Below, one piece after another: positions 53,769 to 62,700 of a DNA stretch of 64,000 bases; position 1 is the first letter of the stretch; each line of letters starts with the position of its first letter. This DNA comes from Deltaproteobacteria bacterium (GTDB lineage Bacteria > Desulfobacterota > Desulfobulbia > Desulfobulbales > Desulfobulbaceae): the NCBI GenBank assembly GCA_024280455.1, contig JAJRQC010000053.1, forward strand, positions 1-64,000, read 5' to 3'. The position numbers and the translations under genes were made by a program. The notes under the pieces are model-generated. The model was given only the letters and a program-made list of their open reading frames with translations. It was not told the origin of the DNA and did no database searches.

Positions 53769-55265
53769 CTAATCTTCGGTTTTTGTCAGGGCATCGGCAA
53801 TGGACAGGGCATAGGGATGGTGTTTGCGCAGAAAAATCGGCATCTGATTCCTGGCCTGCCGGGCATCATCCATGGTGGCAAAGGTTCCATAAAAGACAAA
53901 CAGAGTCGACGGGTTTGTTTTCTTGCGCAGGATATACAGTTTATCGATAATGGAAAAATACTCGTCCTGGACAAAGAGCTTTTTCACGTTTGCAGGGGCC
54001 TGGTCGGAAGAAAGCATCATTAACTGGATCGTATACTGGCCCCGATAGGATCCGGCAAGCCAGCCGGCACTGGCCCGTAAGCGCTCCTGAAACAGCTCTT
54101 CTCCGTTTCTCGGTGCCGGTTTTTCCTTCTCCACCTGTAGCTCTTTTTCAGCAACGGGCGGCTTCTCATCAGGAGCTGACGAATCAACAACGCTGGAAGA
54201 GTTGTCCTCTGCTGCAGGCGCAGGGGGTTGGGCCGGAGTCTCCACGGTCTCATTTACACTTTCCGGCGCCGGGACGGCGACACTGTCACCTGCCGATGAT
54301 TGCACGGTTTCCGGGACCGCTGCTTTTTTCACCTGTTCTTTTCCGGGGAGCAGAAAGAAAAGAACCAGCAACAGAACGGCCGCGCCTACACAGATCCCGA
54401 ATATCTTCCTCTTCCCCGGGAGAGTTTCCAACAGGTTATTTTCCTCCTGTTCACCCCCGAACGAATCCGCCTTTGAATCCACATGATCAAGAAGAACCAT
54501 AAACGACTTCTCACTGCAGGATCTCTGCAGGGCCTCTTCGGCCAGGATATTGGTCAACCGAGGATTTCCGCCGGCCTTGGCATATATCATTCCTACAGCC
54601 TCCCCGGTGAAGACCTCCTGCTGCTTATCCTTATCAAGCCCTGCGGCCAGCAGACGAAAAATAAGATAGCGCCCGGTTTCCTCGGAACTCATCGGCTCCA
54701 AGCAGTAACCGGCGTCAATGTCGACCCCGGTACAGTATACGGTCAGCTGATCAAGATTGGCTTCCAGGGCGGGACGACCGGCAAGCAGGAGGGTAAAATT
54801 CGTCGGTTCTTCAAGCTCACAGAGGAGACGAAGCAACCGTTCCAGGGTGGCAAGAAAGATATTTTCGGCACCATCAAGCACCAGCACAACCCTGTGGCCG
54901 TGTTTTTTTAGCCGCTCCAACTGTTTTTTCAGTTCTTCAACCAGATTCACCTGTTCATCGATGGCCTGCAGACCAAGATCGAGACAGACAACCCGCAAAA
55001 CGTCGTCCAACGATCCTTTCGGATTATCAATATAGACGACCTCAAACGCGTCGGACAACTCCTCAAACAGGACCTTGCACAAAAGGGTCTTGCCGGTGCC
55101 CTCGGTGCCGATGAGCTTGACGAAAAGTCGGCCTTCTTCGAGATCCCTCTGCAGTCCCCGGAAAATCGCGTCCCGGCCCGCTTCGGGAAAAAAGACCCCG
55201 GGGTCGAGCTCTTCACGAAACGGCGAAGTATGAAGTTGAAAATGTTCCAGATACATTACTTGCAT
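53769..55265 (-). CDS. ExeA/GspA-like AAA ATPase with membrane helix and SPOR-type tail
   Basis: The 498-residue protein starts like ExeA/GspA ATPases (YLEHFQLHTSPFREELDPG). It has Walker A IGTEGTGKTLLCK near residue 52 and Walker B VVLVLDGAE near residue 126. One membrane helix (IFGICVGAAVLLLVLFFLL) lies near residue 288, followed by a proline/glutamate-rich linker. The last ~80 residues (GQYTIQLMMLSSDQAPANVK through FYGTFATMDDARQARNQM) resemble a SPOR domain that binds denuded septal glycan, as in DamX. A miniature element lies eight bases before the ATG, so no ribosome-binding site is now visible. Confidence 0.85.
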   Translation of the reverse strand: MQVMYLEHFQLHTSPFREELDPGVFFPEAGRDAIFRGLQRDLEEGRLFVKLIGTEGTGKTLLCKVLFEELSDAFEVVYIDNPKGSLDDVLRVVCLDLGLQAIDEQVNLVEELKKQLERLKKHGHRVVLVLDGAENIFLATLERLLRLLCELEEPTNFTLLLAGRPALEANLDQLTVYCTGVDIDAGYCLEPMSSEETGRYLIFRLLAAGLDKDKQQEVFTGEAVGMIYAKAGGNPRLTNILAEEALQRSCSEKSFMVLLDHVDSKADSFGGEQEENNLLETLPGKRKIFGICVGAAVLLLVLFFLLPGKEQVKKAAVPETVQSSAGDSVAVPAPESVNETVETPAQPPAPAAEDNSSSVVDSSAPDEKPPVAEKELQVEKEKPAPRNGEELFQERLRASAGWLAGSYRGQYTIQLMMLSSDQAPANVKKLFVQDEYFSIIDKLYILRKKTNPSTLFVFYGTFATMDDARQARNQMPIFLRKHHPYALSIADALTKTED

Positions 55266-55273
55266 GATTTTTT

Positions 55274-55453
55274 GTAACTATTCAGGTAGTGGCAAGATGA
55301 CTGCATATCCTGGGCCTGTAACTGTTCAGGAGTGCCCTAATTCGTGCAGGCAAATCGCCAAGGCTATACGCAGTCGGTATATGCCTGACGTTCTGACCGT
55401 GCGAAGAGGTAAGCGAGCTTGCGAGACTCCGTGGGGTGTTCCTGAATAGTTAC
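55274..55453. mobile_element. GTAA-ended miniature element, copy 4 (8-bp target duplication)
   Basis: The 180-bp segment starts GTAACTATTCAGGTAG and ends with the complement of GTAACTATTCAGGAACAC. GATTTTTT lies at 55266-55273 and again at 55454-55461, an exact 8-bp duplication. A second end-like sequence, GTAACTGTTCAGGAG, lies 44 bases inside the left end (55318). The ends differ from copies 1 and 2 (ATTCAGG versus GTTCACC), so it is a second subfamily. Core strings CGAAGAGG and GACTCCGTGGGG are shared with copies 1 and 3. Confidence 0.85.
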
Positions 55454-55461
55454 GATTTTTT

Positions 55462-55895
55462 ACATTCATCCCGTTACAGGAGAATCCGATTGCTGAAAAG
55501 GCTGCTCATCCGCATGTACAGCAGCACAGGAAGAAAATATAATTATCGAATACTTGATTAATTCTGTAAACCTTTTTTTTGCTTTTTCCGACACCCAAAA
55601 GGAAAGGAATCGACAGCCGCTCTTTTCTTATACACGCAATACCCTGCCTGTGGTATTCTTTACTTTTGCTATTAACAATGTTGCGTATGGAAAAAACGGA
55701 TCCGCAACCGGTCATCGGATTATTCATGACCGTGAAGCCGAGCCCGTTAAGAATGGGTCAACTTATTGTTTATAATATCCATATTCCGAATCGCAACGCA
55801 TTTTTTTTTCACACAACCCGCTTTTTTCATGTGACGGCACGAGCTCAAGGGCACCCGGCCTTTAACCATAAAAATATCTCCCTGATAAAAATACT
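55462..55895. other. Gene-free divergent region before acetolactate synthase
   Basis: 434 bases without a credible gene separate miniature element copy 4 from alsS. AT-rich tracts are present, but no clear promoter pair. The original promoter of the ExeA-like gene should lie here, now displaced by the element. Confidence 0.4.
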
Positions 55896-57566
55896 ATGAA
55901 CGGTGCAAAACTTCTTGTCAATGCCTTGGAAAATGAAGGGGTTGAATATATTTTCGGTATCCCGGGAGAAGAAAACCTTGCGTTTCTTGAGGCGATTCGA
56001 ACCTCATCCATCCGCCTCATCCTCACCCGGCACGAACAGGCTGCCGGCTTTATGGCCGCGACCTACGGCCGCCTGACCGGAAAGCCCGGGGTCTGCCTGG
56101 CAACACTTGGCCCCGGCGCGACCAACTTTGTGACCAGTGTCTCGCATGCCCTGCTGGGCGGCATGCCCTGCCTGTTTATCACCGGACAGAAACCTATAAA
56201 AAAATCCAAACAGGGCCGTTTCCAGATCATTGATGTTGTCCGGATGATGGAACCCTTAACCAAGATGACCCGGCAGATCGTCGGCGCCGACTCCATACCC
56301 GCCCTTGTTCGTGAGGCGTTCCGGGTAGCTGTCCATGAAAAATCAGGCCCTGTGCACCTGGAACTCCCGGAAGACATTGCAGCCGAGGAAACCACGGCAT
56401 CCATTTTTCCCGTTACCCGGTTGCGTACCCCCCATGCCCCGGAGGTGACCATTGCCGAAATTGCCCCTATTATTCAGAAAGCGGAAAATCCGCTGCTGCT
56501 GATCGCCGCAGCCGCCAACCGCAGACATACCTGCCCGGCGATTGAGTCCTTTATTGAACGAACGGGGATCTATGTTTTCAGCACCCAGATGGGCAAAGGC
56601 GTGGTCAACGAGTATCACCACCGCTGCCTCGGCACGGCTGCCCTGTCCGACAACGATTACCTGCACTGTGCCATTGACCGGGCCGACGTCATCATCAATG
56701 TCGGTCACGACGTGGTTGAGAAACCGCCGTTCTTCATGACCAGAAACGGGGTCAAGGTTATTCACATTAACTACTTCAGTGCGGCTATCGATGATGTCTA
56801 CTTTCCCCAGCATGAACTCATCGGCGATATCAGTCACTCCATGCAACAGCTTGGTGAACAGATCCGGCCCGACACCCTGGCCGGAAGCGGTATTTTCTTA
56901 AACCTGAAAGAGGAAATAGAAAAAAACGTCTTCCAGCGCCACCCGCCCGACTCTTTCCCCTATACCCCGCAGCAACTGGTCTCCGTGGTCCAGGAAAACA
57001 TGCCGGAAGATGCAATACTGTCGCTGGATAACGGTATGTACAAAATCTGGTTTGCCCGTAACTATAAGGCCACGACCCCTTCTTCGGTCCTGCTTGACAA
57101 TGCCCTGGCCACCATGGGCGCCGGACTCCCCATCGCCATTGCCGCAAAAATGCTTGCTCCTGAAAAAAAAGTCCTTGCCGTCTGTGGTGACGGCGGCTTT
57201 ATGATGAACTCACAGGAGATGGAAACGGTTATCCGGCTCAAGCTTGACCTCATCATCCTGCTGCTGCGGGATGACGCGCTCGGCATGATTCGCTGGAAAC
57301 AGGCGGGCATGAATCTCCCGGACTTTGGCCTGGAGTTCGGCAATCCGGATTTCGTCCGCTATGCCGAGAGCTACGGCGCTCATGGCTACCGCATCACCCG
57401 GCAGGGCGAATTCGGCCCGACCCTGCGCTCCTGCCTCAATAATCCAGGTGTACATCTCATCGACCTGCCCATCGATTATTCAGAGAATGCCTCCGTCCTG
57501 ACCGATGAGCTCAAACGAAAAACCTGCCTTTTCCAACCACCTGCCGAGGATAATTATCATTCCTGA
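55896..57566 (+). CDS. alsS: Acetolactate synthase, large-subunit type
   Basis: This thiamine-diphosphate enzyme joins two pyruvate to 2-acetolactate. The 556-residue protein shows the start VEYIFGIPGEENLAFLEAI and the catalytic Glu in TRHEQAAGFMAATYGR. It then shows GPGATNFVTSVSHALLGGMP and the ThDP motif CGDGGFMMNSQEMETVIRLK. No small regulatory subunit gene is adjacent, so it may be the catabolic type or a broader ThDP-dependent enzyme. The symbol is therefore tentative. It stands alone on the plus strand. Confidence 0.85.
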   Translation: MNGAKLLVNALENEGVEYIFGIPGEENLAFLEAIRTSSIRLILTRHEQAAGFMAATYGRLTGKPGVCLATLGPGATNFVTSVSHALLGGMPCLFITGQKPIKKSKQGRFQIIDVVRMMEPLTKMTRQIVGADSIPALVREAFRVAVHEKSGPVHLELPEDIAAEETTASIFPVTRLRTPHAPEVTIAEIAPIIQKAENPLLLIAAAANRRHTCPAIESFIERTGIYVFSTQMGKGVVNEYHHRCLGTAALSDNDYLHCAIDRADVIINVGHDVVEKPPFFMTRNGVKVIHINYFSAAIDDVYFPQHELIGDISHSMQQLGEQIRPDTLAGSGIFLNLKEEIEKNVFQRHPPDSFPYTPQQLVSVVQENMPEDAILSLDNGMYKIWFARNYKATTPSSVLLDNALATMGAGLPIAIAAKMLAPEKKVLAVCGDGGFMMNSQEMETVIRLKLDLIILLLRDDALGMIRWKQAGMNLPDFGLEFGNPDFVRYAESYGAHGYRITRQGEFGPTLRSCLNNPGVHLIDLPIDYSENASVLTDELKRKTCLFQPPAEDNYHS

Positions 57567-57741
57567 GATCAACTAAAGAATCACCTTTAATTAATGGTAA
57601 TTCTTTACCTGGTTTTTTATATCATGCCCGTTCATACTCCCGGGATGTTACACACTTATGACAAAACAACTCAAACAATAGACCATCATTCTCCTGGTAC
57701 TCCGGCTCAATGCGGAATATTTTTCCTGGCCTGGAATATCT

Positions 57742-58009
57742 ATGATGATTACCCGTAACAACGTAATCGGGTTCGACAACGATGCCGGACAACATATTTT
57801 CGATATTCTTGAACGCCTCCGTATCGGAAAGGAGATTGAAGGAACAGGGACTGGACTTGCGATATGTAAAAAAATTGGTACACGTTCCGCACGGCGGCGC
57901 AATCGTCGCCACCGGACAACAAAACCAGGAAGCAACCTTCACTTTTTCACTTCCGGTCGTGAACAGACAACCGCCCAACAACAAAAAGGATATCCAACCA
58001 CATAGGTAA
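57742..58009 (+). pseudogene. Remnant of a sensor histidine kinase (ATPase domain end)
   Basis: One frame reads VIGFDNDAGQHIFDILERL and then GTGTGLAICKKI, the degraded N, F and G2 boxes of a histidine-kinase ATPase domain. The match then shifts to another frame: HGGAIVATGQQNQEATFTFS followed by LPV, the usual end of such kinases, with a stop at 58009. The dimerisation histidine and sensor part are absent upstream. The gene is a 3' relic with at least one frameshift. A 584-base gap between alsS and PilZ holds only this relic and a promoter. Confidence 0.75.
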
Positions 58010-58042
58010 ATATACCTATACCAAGTTCCGTACTGTTACCAA

Positions 58043-58070
58043 TTGACACGGATATAACCCTTTTTATATA
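58043..58070 (+). promoter_or_regulatory. Probable sigma-70 promoter of PilZ-zwf
   Basis: An exact TTGACA (58043-58048) is followed after 16 bases by TATATA (58065-58070). It lies about 80 bases before the PilZ start. Confidence 0.7.
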
Positions 58071-58150
58071 GTACAATATTTTCGGTTATCCTGACAAATT
58101 TCATTCTTCATTCAACCTTAGGCCGGTGTACCTGTTATTAACGCCTGAAT

Positions 58151-58573
58151 ATGTTTATGTTGCTTACGGCTGCACAAGAAAACACTATGCTCAAGGTAAA
58201 AAAACACAGCAGTCGTACTCCTTCCGAACGTCGACAGTCGCCGAGATACAGGCTACAGGACGGCTCACTGGTAATAAATTCGACAATCCTCGGCCCCATC
58301 CTTGACCTCAGCCTGCACGGCATGTCTTTTGAGTATTATGCCGACGACCTGGAAGAAACCCGCCCCGCTGATATAGGTATCTTTATCAGTCATTCCAAAC
58401 TGCTTCTCACTGGATTACAGACCAGAGTTATCCGTGACAGTATTATTGAAAACAACAGCAGCTTTCTCCCGGTCATCCGAAAAACCAGGGCTGTTGAATT
58501 TGTCGGTCTTTCCGGAGAACAACGCCGACGGATTCAACAAATTATTGCAACCCAGGCTGTCGATTCGCGCTAA
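58151..58573 (+). CDS. PilZ-domain protein
   Basis: The 140-residue protein carries a PilZ domain, with ERRQSPRYRLQDGSLVIN for the RxxxR loop and ILDLSLHGMSFEYY for the (D/N)xSxxG motif. These are the two c-di-GMP-binding elements. No other domain is present. The ATG at 58151 and one at 58187 are both possible, and neither has a strong ribosome-binding site. Together with the GGDEF-EAL protein and the broken PilZ gene it indicates active c-di-GMP signalling. It precedes zwf on the same strand. Confidence 0.85.
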   Translation: MFMLLTAAQENTMLKVKKHSSRTPSERRQSPRYRLQDGSLVINSTILGPILDLSLHGMSFEYYADDLEETRPADIGIFISHSKLLLTGLQTRVIRDSIIENNSSFLPVIRKTRAVEFVGLSGEQRRRIQQIIATQAVDSR

Positions 58574-58718
58574 AACTTCTGTACCTCTTCCCCTCCGGCC
58601 GCTATACTGGTCATCAAAACTACCTGCAGCGGTACATCCGACCCAGGGATCCGGGATACAAAATACCTCTCTTACAATTCAGTTGTCGAATAACGCTCAA
58701 TACTGCTCCGATTCCGCC

Positions 58719-60224
58719 ATGAAAGAAAATACCTGTGATCTCCAACCCGACAGGCCACTTCCGCCCTGCACAATCGTTATATTCGGCGGCTCAGGGGATC
58801 TGACACAGCGAAAACTCATTCCGGCCCTTTTCGCCTTATTCCAGCAGGACAGACTCCCAAAACATTTTGCCGTTGTCGGCTGCGGGCGAACCGAGCTTGA
58901 TGACACATCCTACCGCAGCCGGCTTGGCAAACATTACCGGCATGAGGGGCCGAAGCTTTCGGCCTGGAACAGGTTTAGCAAACAACTCCACTACCAGAAA
59001 ATCACCTACGATGAAAAGAGTTTTTCGCAGTTGGGCGACGTCCTGAGAAATCTTGACCAGCGCAACAAGACCCGGGGCAACCGCCTCTTTGATCTGGCGG
59101 TTCCGCCCAGGCTCTACCCGGTCATTGCACGTTTGCTGGGCAAGGCCGGGCTGGCGAATGAGCATGAAAACAACAACGGCTGGAGCCGAATCGTGGTGGA
59201 GAAACCCTTTGGCCACGACCTTGACAGCGCCCTGCAGCTTGACAAGATCCTTCATGCCTATTTTCAAGAACAACAGATCTATCGCATAGATCATTACCTG
59301 GCCAAGGAAACCGTTCAAAACCTGCTGATCTTCAGGTTTGCCAACACCATTTTCGAACCGGTCTGGAACCGGCACTATATTGAGTATGTCGGCATTACAG
59401 CCGCAGAAAAGCTCGGGGTGGAAAACCGGGCCGATTATTATGACGGCTCTGGTGTACTACGCGACATGTTTCAAAACCATATGATGCAGCTGCTCGTCCT
59501 GACGGCAATGGAACCTCCATCCCAGCTCAACCCCGATGCCGTGCATGACGAGAAGGTCAAAGTCATCCGATCCCTGAGGGACTTCGACATGCAGCAGGGC
59601 AGCCGTATCTACCTGGGTCAGTACGGACCGGGTGCAATCGACGGTGAAAATGTTCCAGGCTATCGACAGGAGCAGGGAATTCCAAAAAATTCAACAACCC
59701 CGTCCTTTGCGATGATGGAATTGTTTGTCGATAACTGGCGCTGGCAGGACGTTCCCTTTTTCCTGGTTTCCGGAAAACGTTTACCGCGTAAAGAAACCCG
59801 GATAGTTATTCAGTTTAAGGACGTTCCACACCGGCTGTTTCAGGGCATGTTCGGCGATAACATCAACGCCAACCGCCTGATCATAGAAACATTCCCCGAA
59901 GAAGCCATCAAACTGAAATTTCAGACAAAAAGTCCTGGAACAACCACATGCCTGCGCTCCATGACCATGGATTTCACCTACCAGGAGCATTTCCGAAACA
60001 TGCCTCTTGATGCCTATGCCCGGGTTCTGCTTGACTGTATGAACGGCGATCATATGCTGTTCTGGCGCCAGGATGGAATCGAGGCATCCTGGAATTTTCT
60101 CACCCCGGTTCTGAAAGAATGCGAACAGCAATGCGGCTGTGACCAGCAGCTGCACGCCTACCCTTCCGGGACCTGGGGTCCTGATATCATTCAAGATACC
60201 CTGAAAAAAATCCTCCACAACTGA
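58719..60224 (+). CDS. zwf: Glucose-6-phosphate dehydrogenase
   Basis: Zwf oxidises glucose 6-phosphate, making NAD(P)H for the oxidative pentose phosphate pathway. The 501-residue protein (start 58719, MKENTCDLQ) shows the nucleotide-binding motif IFGGSGDLTQRKLIPAL and the substrate motif RIDHYLAKETVQNLL, where the usual RIDHYLGK has Ala for Gly. EKPFGHDLDSA and the MTMDFTYQEHF block are also present. The frame extends upstream to 58434 inside the PilZ gene, but that part has no family similarity. No 6-phosphogluconolactonase or Gnd gene is adjacent. Confidence 0.93.
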   Translation: MKENTCDLQPDRPLPPCTIVIFGGSGDLTQRKLIPALFALFQQDRLPKHFAVVGCGRTELDDTSYRSRLGKHYRHEGPKLSAWNRFSKQLHYQKITYDEKSFSQLGDVLRNLDQRNKTRGNRLFDLAVPPRLYPVIARLLGKAGLANEHENNNGWSRIVVEKPFGHDLDSALQLDKILHAYFQEQQIYRIDHYLAKETVQNLLIFRFANTIFEPVWNRHYIEYVGITAAEKLGVENRADYYDGSGVLRDMFQNHMMQLLVLTAMEPPSQLNPDAVHDEKVKVIRSLRDFDMQQGSRIYLGQYGPGAIDGENVPGYRQEQGIPKNSTTPSFAMMELFVDNWRWQDVPFFLVSGKRLPRKETRIVIQFKDVPHRLFQGMFGDNINANRLIIETFPEEAIKLKFQTKSPGTTTCLRSMTMDFTYQEHFRNMPLDAYARVLLDCMNGDHMLFWRQDGIEASWNFLTPVLKECEQQCGCDQQLHAYPSGTWGPDIIQDTLKKILHN

Positions 60225-60469
60225 TCAACTGTCTTCCCCGCCGACACACCCAGCCTTCCGCTTTTCCGCATTGCCGGATACTTTTTCCTGAAAAACAAAC
60301 ACCTTGTCTCCGATTCGAGAACCTGCCCCCTGGCAAGCAACACAACAACTTGAAATAAAACAATTTATAATAAAAGAATTTCTCCAGGCACGTTTATAGC
60401 AACTCCACGTTGCAATCAACATATACTACCATTTTCGACATAAGAAAATTTGCAAAAAGGAGAACCGAG

Positions 60470-61288
60470 ATGAAAAAAATATCTGTTGCTGCATTTGCCA
60501 TAGGTTTGACCAGCCTGCTTGGAGTATCAGGCCCAGTAATGGCTGATTCCTTTGGTAATAACATTACCATTTATGACGGAACCGGCTACGCAGGAACAAA
60601 TACCGGTGGAGAAGACGGAGAAACTGAACCCGGAATGGTAAACAGTCAGGTTTGGGACCTTGAAGGATTTTTTCTTAACGGCTCTACATTAAGTATGGTC
60701 GCCGGTTTTGACTTCAAAAACGGGGTATCAGGTTATCCGACCTTTTCATCTGGAGATATTTTCATCGATGTGAATGGCAACTTTGGCAGCAGCCAGTCAG
60801 GATACGTGCCCGCGATAGGAAACAATAGTGTTCAAAGTAACTTTGGCTATGAGTTCGTCTTTGATCTTAACTTCAATGACTTCTCTTACGATATAGTCAA
60901 ACTAGACTCCGAAGATTCAACCATAACTGCATGGTATCCCGCAAACGAGGAAGACAACCCCGGTTCAAACCCCTGGAAATATGAAAGCGACGGCACCGTA
61001 ATAGGAAATGGTTATTTTACATTCCTCAGCGGCCTGACAGATAGTGAAACGGGGTTTACTGGCGACAGCCATTACGCACTTACAGGCTTTGACCTTGCCC
61101 CAATTATGAGCTCACTTGGAATTTCAACTTCTCTGAACTTTACATCTCACTTCACCATGGGGTGCGGAAATGACAACCTGATGGGTTCGGGCACAGCACC
61201 GGTCCCCGAACCAGCCACCATGCTGCTGTTCGGCACCGGACTGGCCGGCCTGGCAACGGTTGGCCGCAAAAAAATGAACCGCGCATAG
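60470..61288 (+). CDS. PEP-CTERM secreted protein
   Basis: The 272-residue protein has a signal peptide (KISVAAFAIGLTSLLGVS, cleavage near VMA-DS) and a glycine/asparagine/aspartate-rich beta-type body. The C-terminal sorting signal is PVPEPATMLLFGTGLAGLA followed by basic residues (VGRKKMNRA). This is the PEP-CTERM signal cut by an exosortase (EpsH-type), which is not in the window. Such proteins are usually linked to exopolysaccharide or the cell surface. AAAAAGGAGAA precedes the ATG, and a terminator follows. No specific function is known. Confidence 0.9.
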   Translation: MKKISVAAFAIGLTSLLGVSGPVMADSFGNNITIYDGTGYAGTNTGGEDGETEPGMVNSQVWDLEGFFLNGSTLSMVAGFDFKNGVSGYPTFSSGDIFIDVNGNFGSSQSGYVPAIGNNSVQSNFGYEFVFDLNFNDFSYDIVKLDSEDSTITAWYPANEEDNPGSNPWKYESDGTVIGNGYFTFLSGLTDSETGFTGDSHYALTGFDLAPIMSSLGISTSLNFTSHFTMGCGNDNLMGSGTAPVPEPATMLLFGTGLAGLATVGRKKMNRA

Positions 61289-61320
61289 TCTTTTTTCATC
61301 ATCCCTCTCCTTGGATGTGG

Positions 61321-61356
61321 ACAGCAGGGCCGATCGGTCCTGCTGTTTTTGTTTTC
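61321..61356 (+). terminator. Rho-independent terminator after the PEP-CTERM gene
   Basis: ACAGCAGG pairs with CCTGCTGT through an inner CCGATCGG stem, followed by TTTTTGTTTTC. It lies 33 bases after the stop. Confidence 0.88.
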
Positions 61357-61410
61357 TCTTGCTGTATTTTCTGTTATTCTTTTCCCTGCTCCCTTGTCAC
61401 ATTTCATTTT

Positions 61411-61496
61411 TTGTCATCCCCGCGTGCTTTTGACGGGGATCCAGGATGTTGCCGACGCACCGGATCCCTGACAACTCCCTTTGCAGAATGACCAGA
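61411..61496. repeat. REP-like palindromic intergenic repeat
   Basis: The segment begins TTGTCATCCCCGCGTGC, forms a CCCCG/CGGGG hairpin, and ends GCAGAATGACCAG, roughly complementary to its start. It resembles the common GTCATTCCCGC...GGATCC intergenic repeats of many proteobacterial genomes. Only one copy is seen in this window. Confidence 0.55.
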
Positions 61497-61583
61497 AACT
61501 CGTTATTGCCAATCCCTCAATACTGTGACGAAGCAGAACTTTCCTGTCCGTCCAATTGCCCTGTGCGATAAAAAGAACACCTT

Positions 61584-62330
61584 ATGCCCGTTTTCCAACT
61601 GCCCGCCGAGATACTCTTCCCGGATCCGGAATTTGCCGAACCAGACGGCCTGCTCGCCGTCGGCGGTGACCTCTCCCCCGAGCGCTTGATCGAAGCATAC
61701 ACCCAGGGTATCTTCCCCTGGTATTCCCGGGATGAACCACTGCTCTGGTGGAGCCCTGCCCCACGCCTGATCCTCCTTCCCGAAGAATTCCACCTGCCCA
61801 GGCGCCTGGCCCGCACCATGCGGAAAAAGACATTCACCGTTACTGCAGATACGGATTTTGCAGAAGTCATCGCCCAGTGCGGCCAGACCCGCATTCGTTC
61901 AGGCGAGGGAACATGGATCACAAACGACATGAAGGAGGCGTATATCCGCCTGCACGAACTCGGCTATGCCCATTCCATTGAATGCCGGCAGAAGAACACG
62001 CTGGTCGGTGGGTTGTACGGGGTATGTATCGACAGGGTCTTTTTCGGAGAATCCATGTTTTCCCATGTCAGTAACGCTTCAAAGGTCGCTCTGGCCACAC
62101 TGGTCGCCCTGTGCAGAAAAAAAGGAATAGAGATGATCGACTGCCAGATGACCACCGCCCATCTGCTCAAATTCGGAGCCAGGGAGGTGTCCCGGTCCTG
62201 GTTCAGGCAACGACTGACAATTTCGACAAAAAAGCGGCTGGGACAAAAAAAATGGCGCCTGGAGGGAAACGACAAGGAGGAGGAAGTCGTTTCCACAGGC
62301 GCCTGCCGGGAAGGAGAAGAACAACATTAA
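61584..62330 (+). CDS. aat: Leucyl/phenylalanyl-tRNA--protein transferase
   Basis: Aat adds Leu or Phe to proteins with N-terminal Arg or Lys, marking them for ClpAP through the N-end rule. The 248-residue protein shows FPDPEFAEPDGLLAVGGDLS, YTQGIFPWYSRDEPLLWWSP, GTWITNDMKEAYIRLHELGY and GESMFSHVSNASKVALATLV, all canonical. A basic/acidic tail of ~30 residues follows the core. No promoter pair was identified. Confidence 0.96.
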   Translation: MPVFQLPAEILFPDPEFAEPDGLLAVGGDLSPERLIEAYTQGIFPWYSRDEPLLWWSPAPRLILLPEEFHLPRRLARTMRKKTFTVTADTDFAEVIAQCGQTRIRSGEGTWITNDMKEAYIRLHELGYAHSIECRQKNTLVGGLYGVCIDRVFFGESMFSHVSNASKVALATLVALCRKKGIEMIDCQMTTAHLLKFGAREVSRSWFRQRLTISTKKRLGQKKWRLEGNDKEEEVVSTGACREGEEQH

Positions 62331-62700
62331 TACAAAAAGGTTACCCGTACGTACTCACCAATTAATTATTTGAAGGTTCATCATCAGACACCGCCATGGC
62401 CTCTATGAACAACAATCTTTCTTGAGGAGTTGCCTTTATTATAAGTGCCACATCGTGGCTGTCAAGAAAAATAATAACACGCCTTTATTTTTCTTTCCAA
62501 AAAATTCCTGCAAACAAGGCGGCCAACACTATCCGAATCAGCGGCAGGGACGGGTACACGGACAACTGCAGGAAAACGGCGGGCTGTAGATCAGGAGGGT
62601 TGAGTTGAAAAGCAAAAATACGGCAAAAAAAAGAACTGCCCGGACTTGAACTCTTTTTTTCTGCAGGTCACCTTGAAAAGATCAGGGACCGGCGGCAGGG
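62331..62700. other. Gene-free region between aat and the RelA/SpoT gene
   Basis: 370 bases separate the convergent aat and rel genes. A strong minus-strand promoter lies in the middle (62438-62465). A minus-strand frame of about 40 codons ending near 62370 (IFLDSHDVALIIKATPQER, then LLFIEAMAVSDDEPSNN) reads like protein but lacks a normal start. It may be a relic or chance. Confidence 0.45.
62438..62465 (-). promoter_or_regulatory. Near-consensus sigma-70 promoter with palindromic spacer
   Basis: Exact TTGACA (62465-62460) and exact TATAAT (62443-62438) are 16 bases apart on the minus strand. The spacer contains GCCAC-GAT-GTGGC, a perfect 5+3+5 inverted repeat that could be an operator. Transcription would run towards and antisense to aat. 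An AGAGG site and an 11-codon ORF (MAVSDDEPSNN) follow. Confidence 0.65.
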
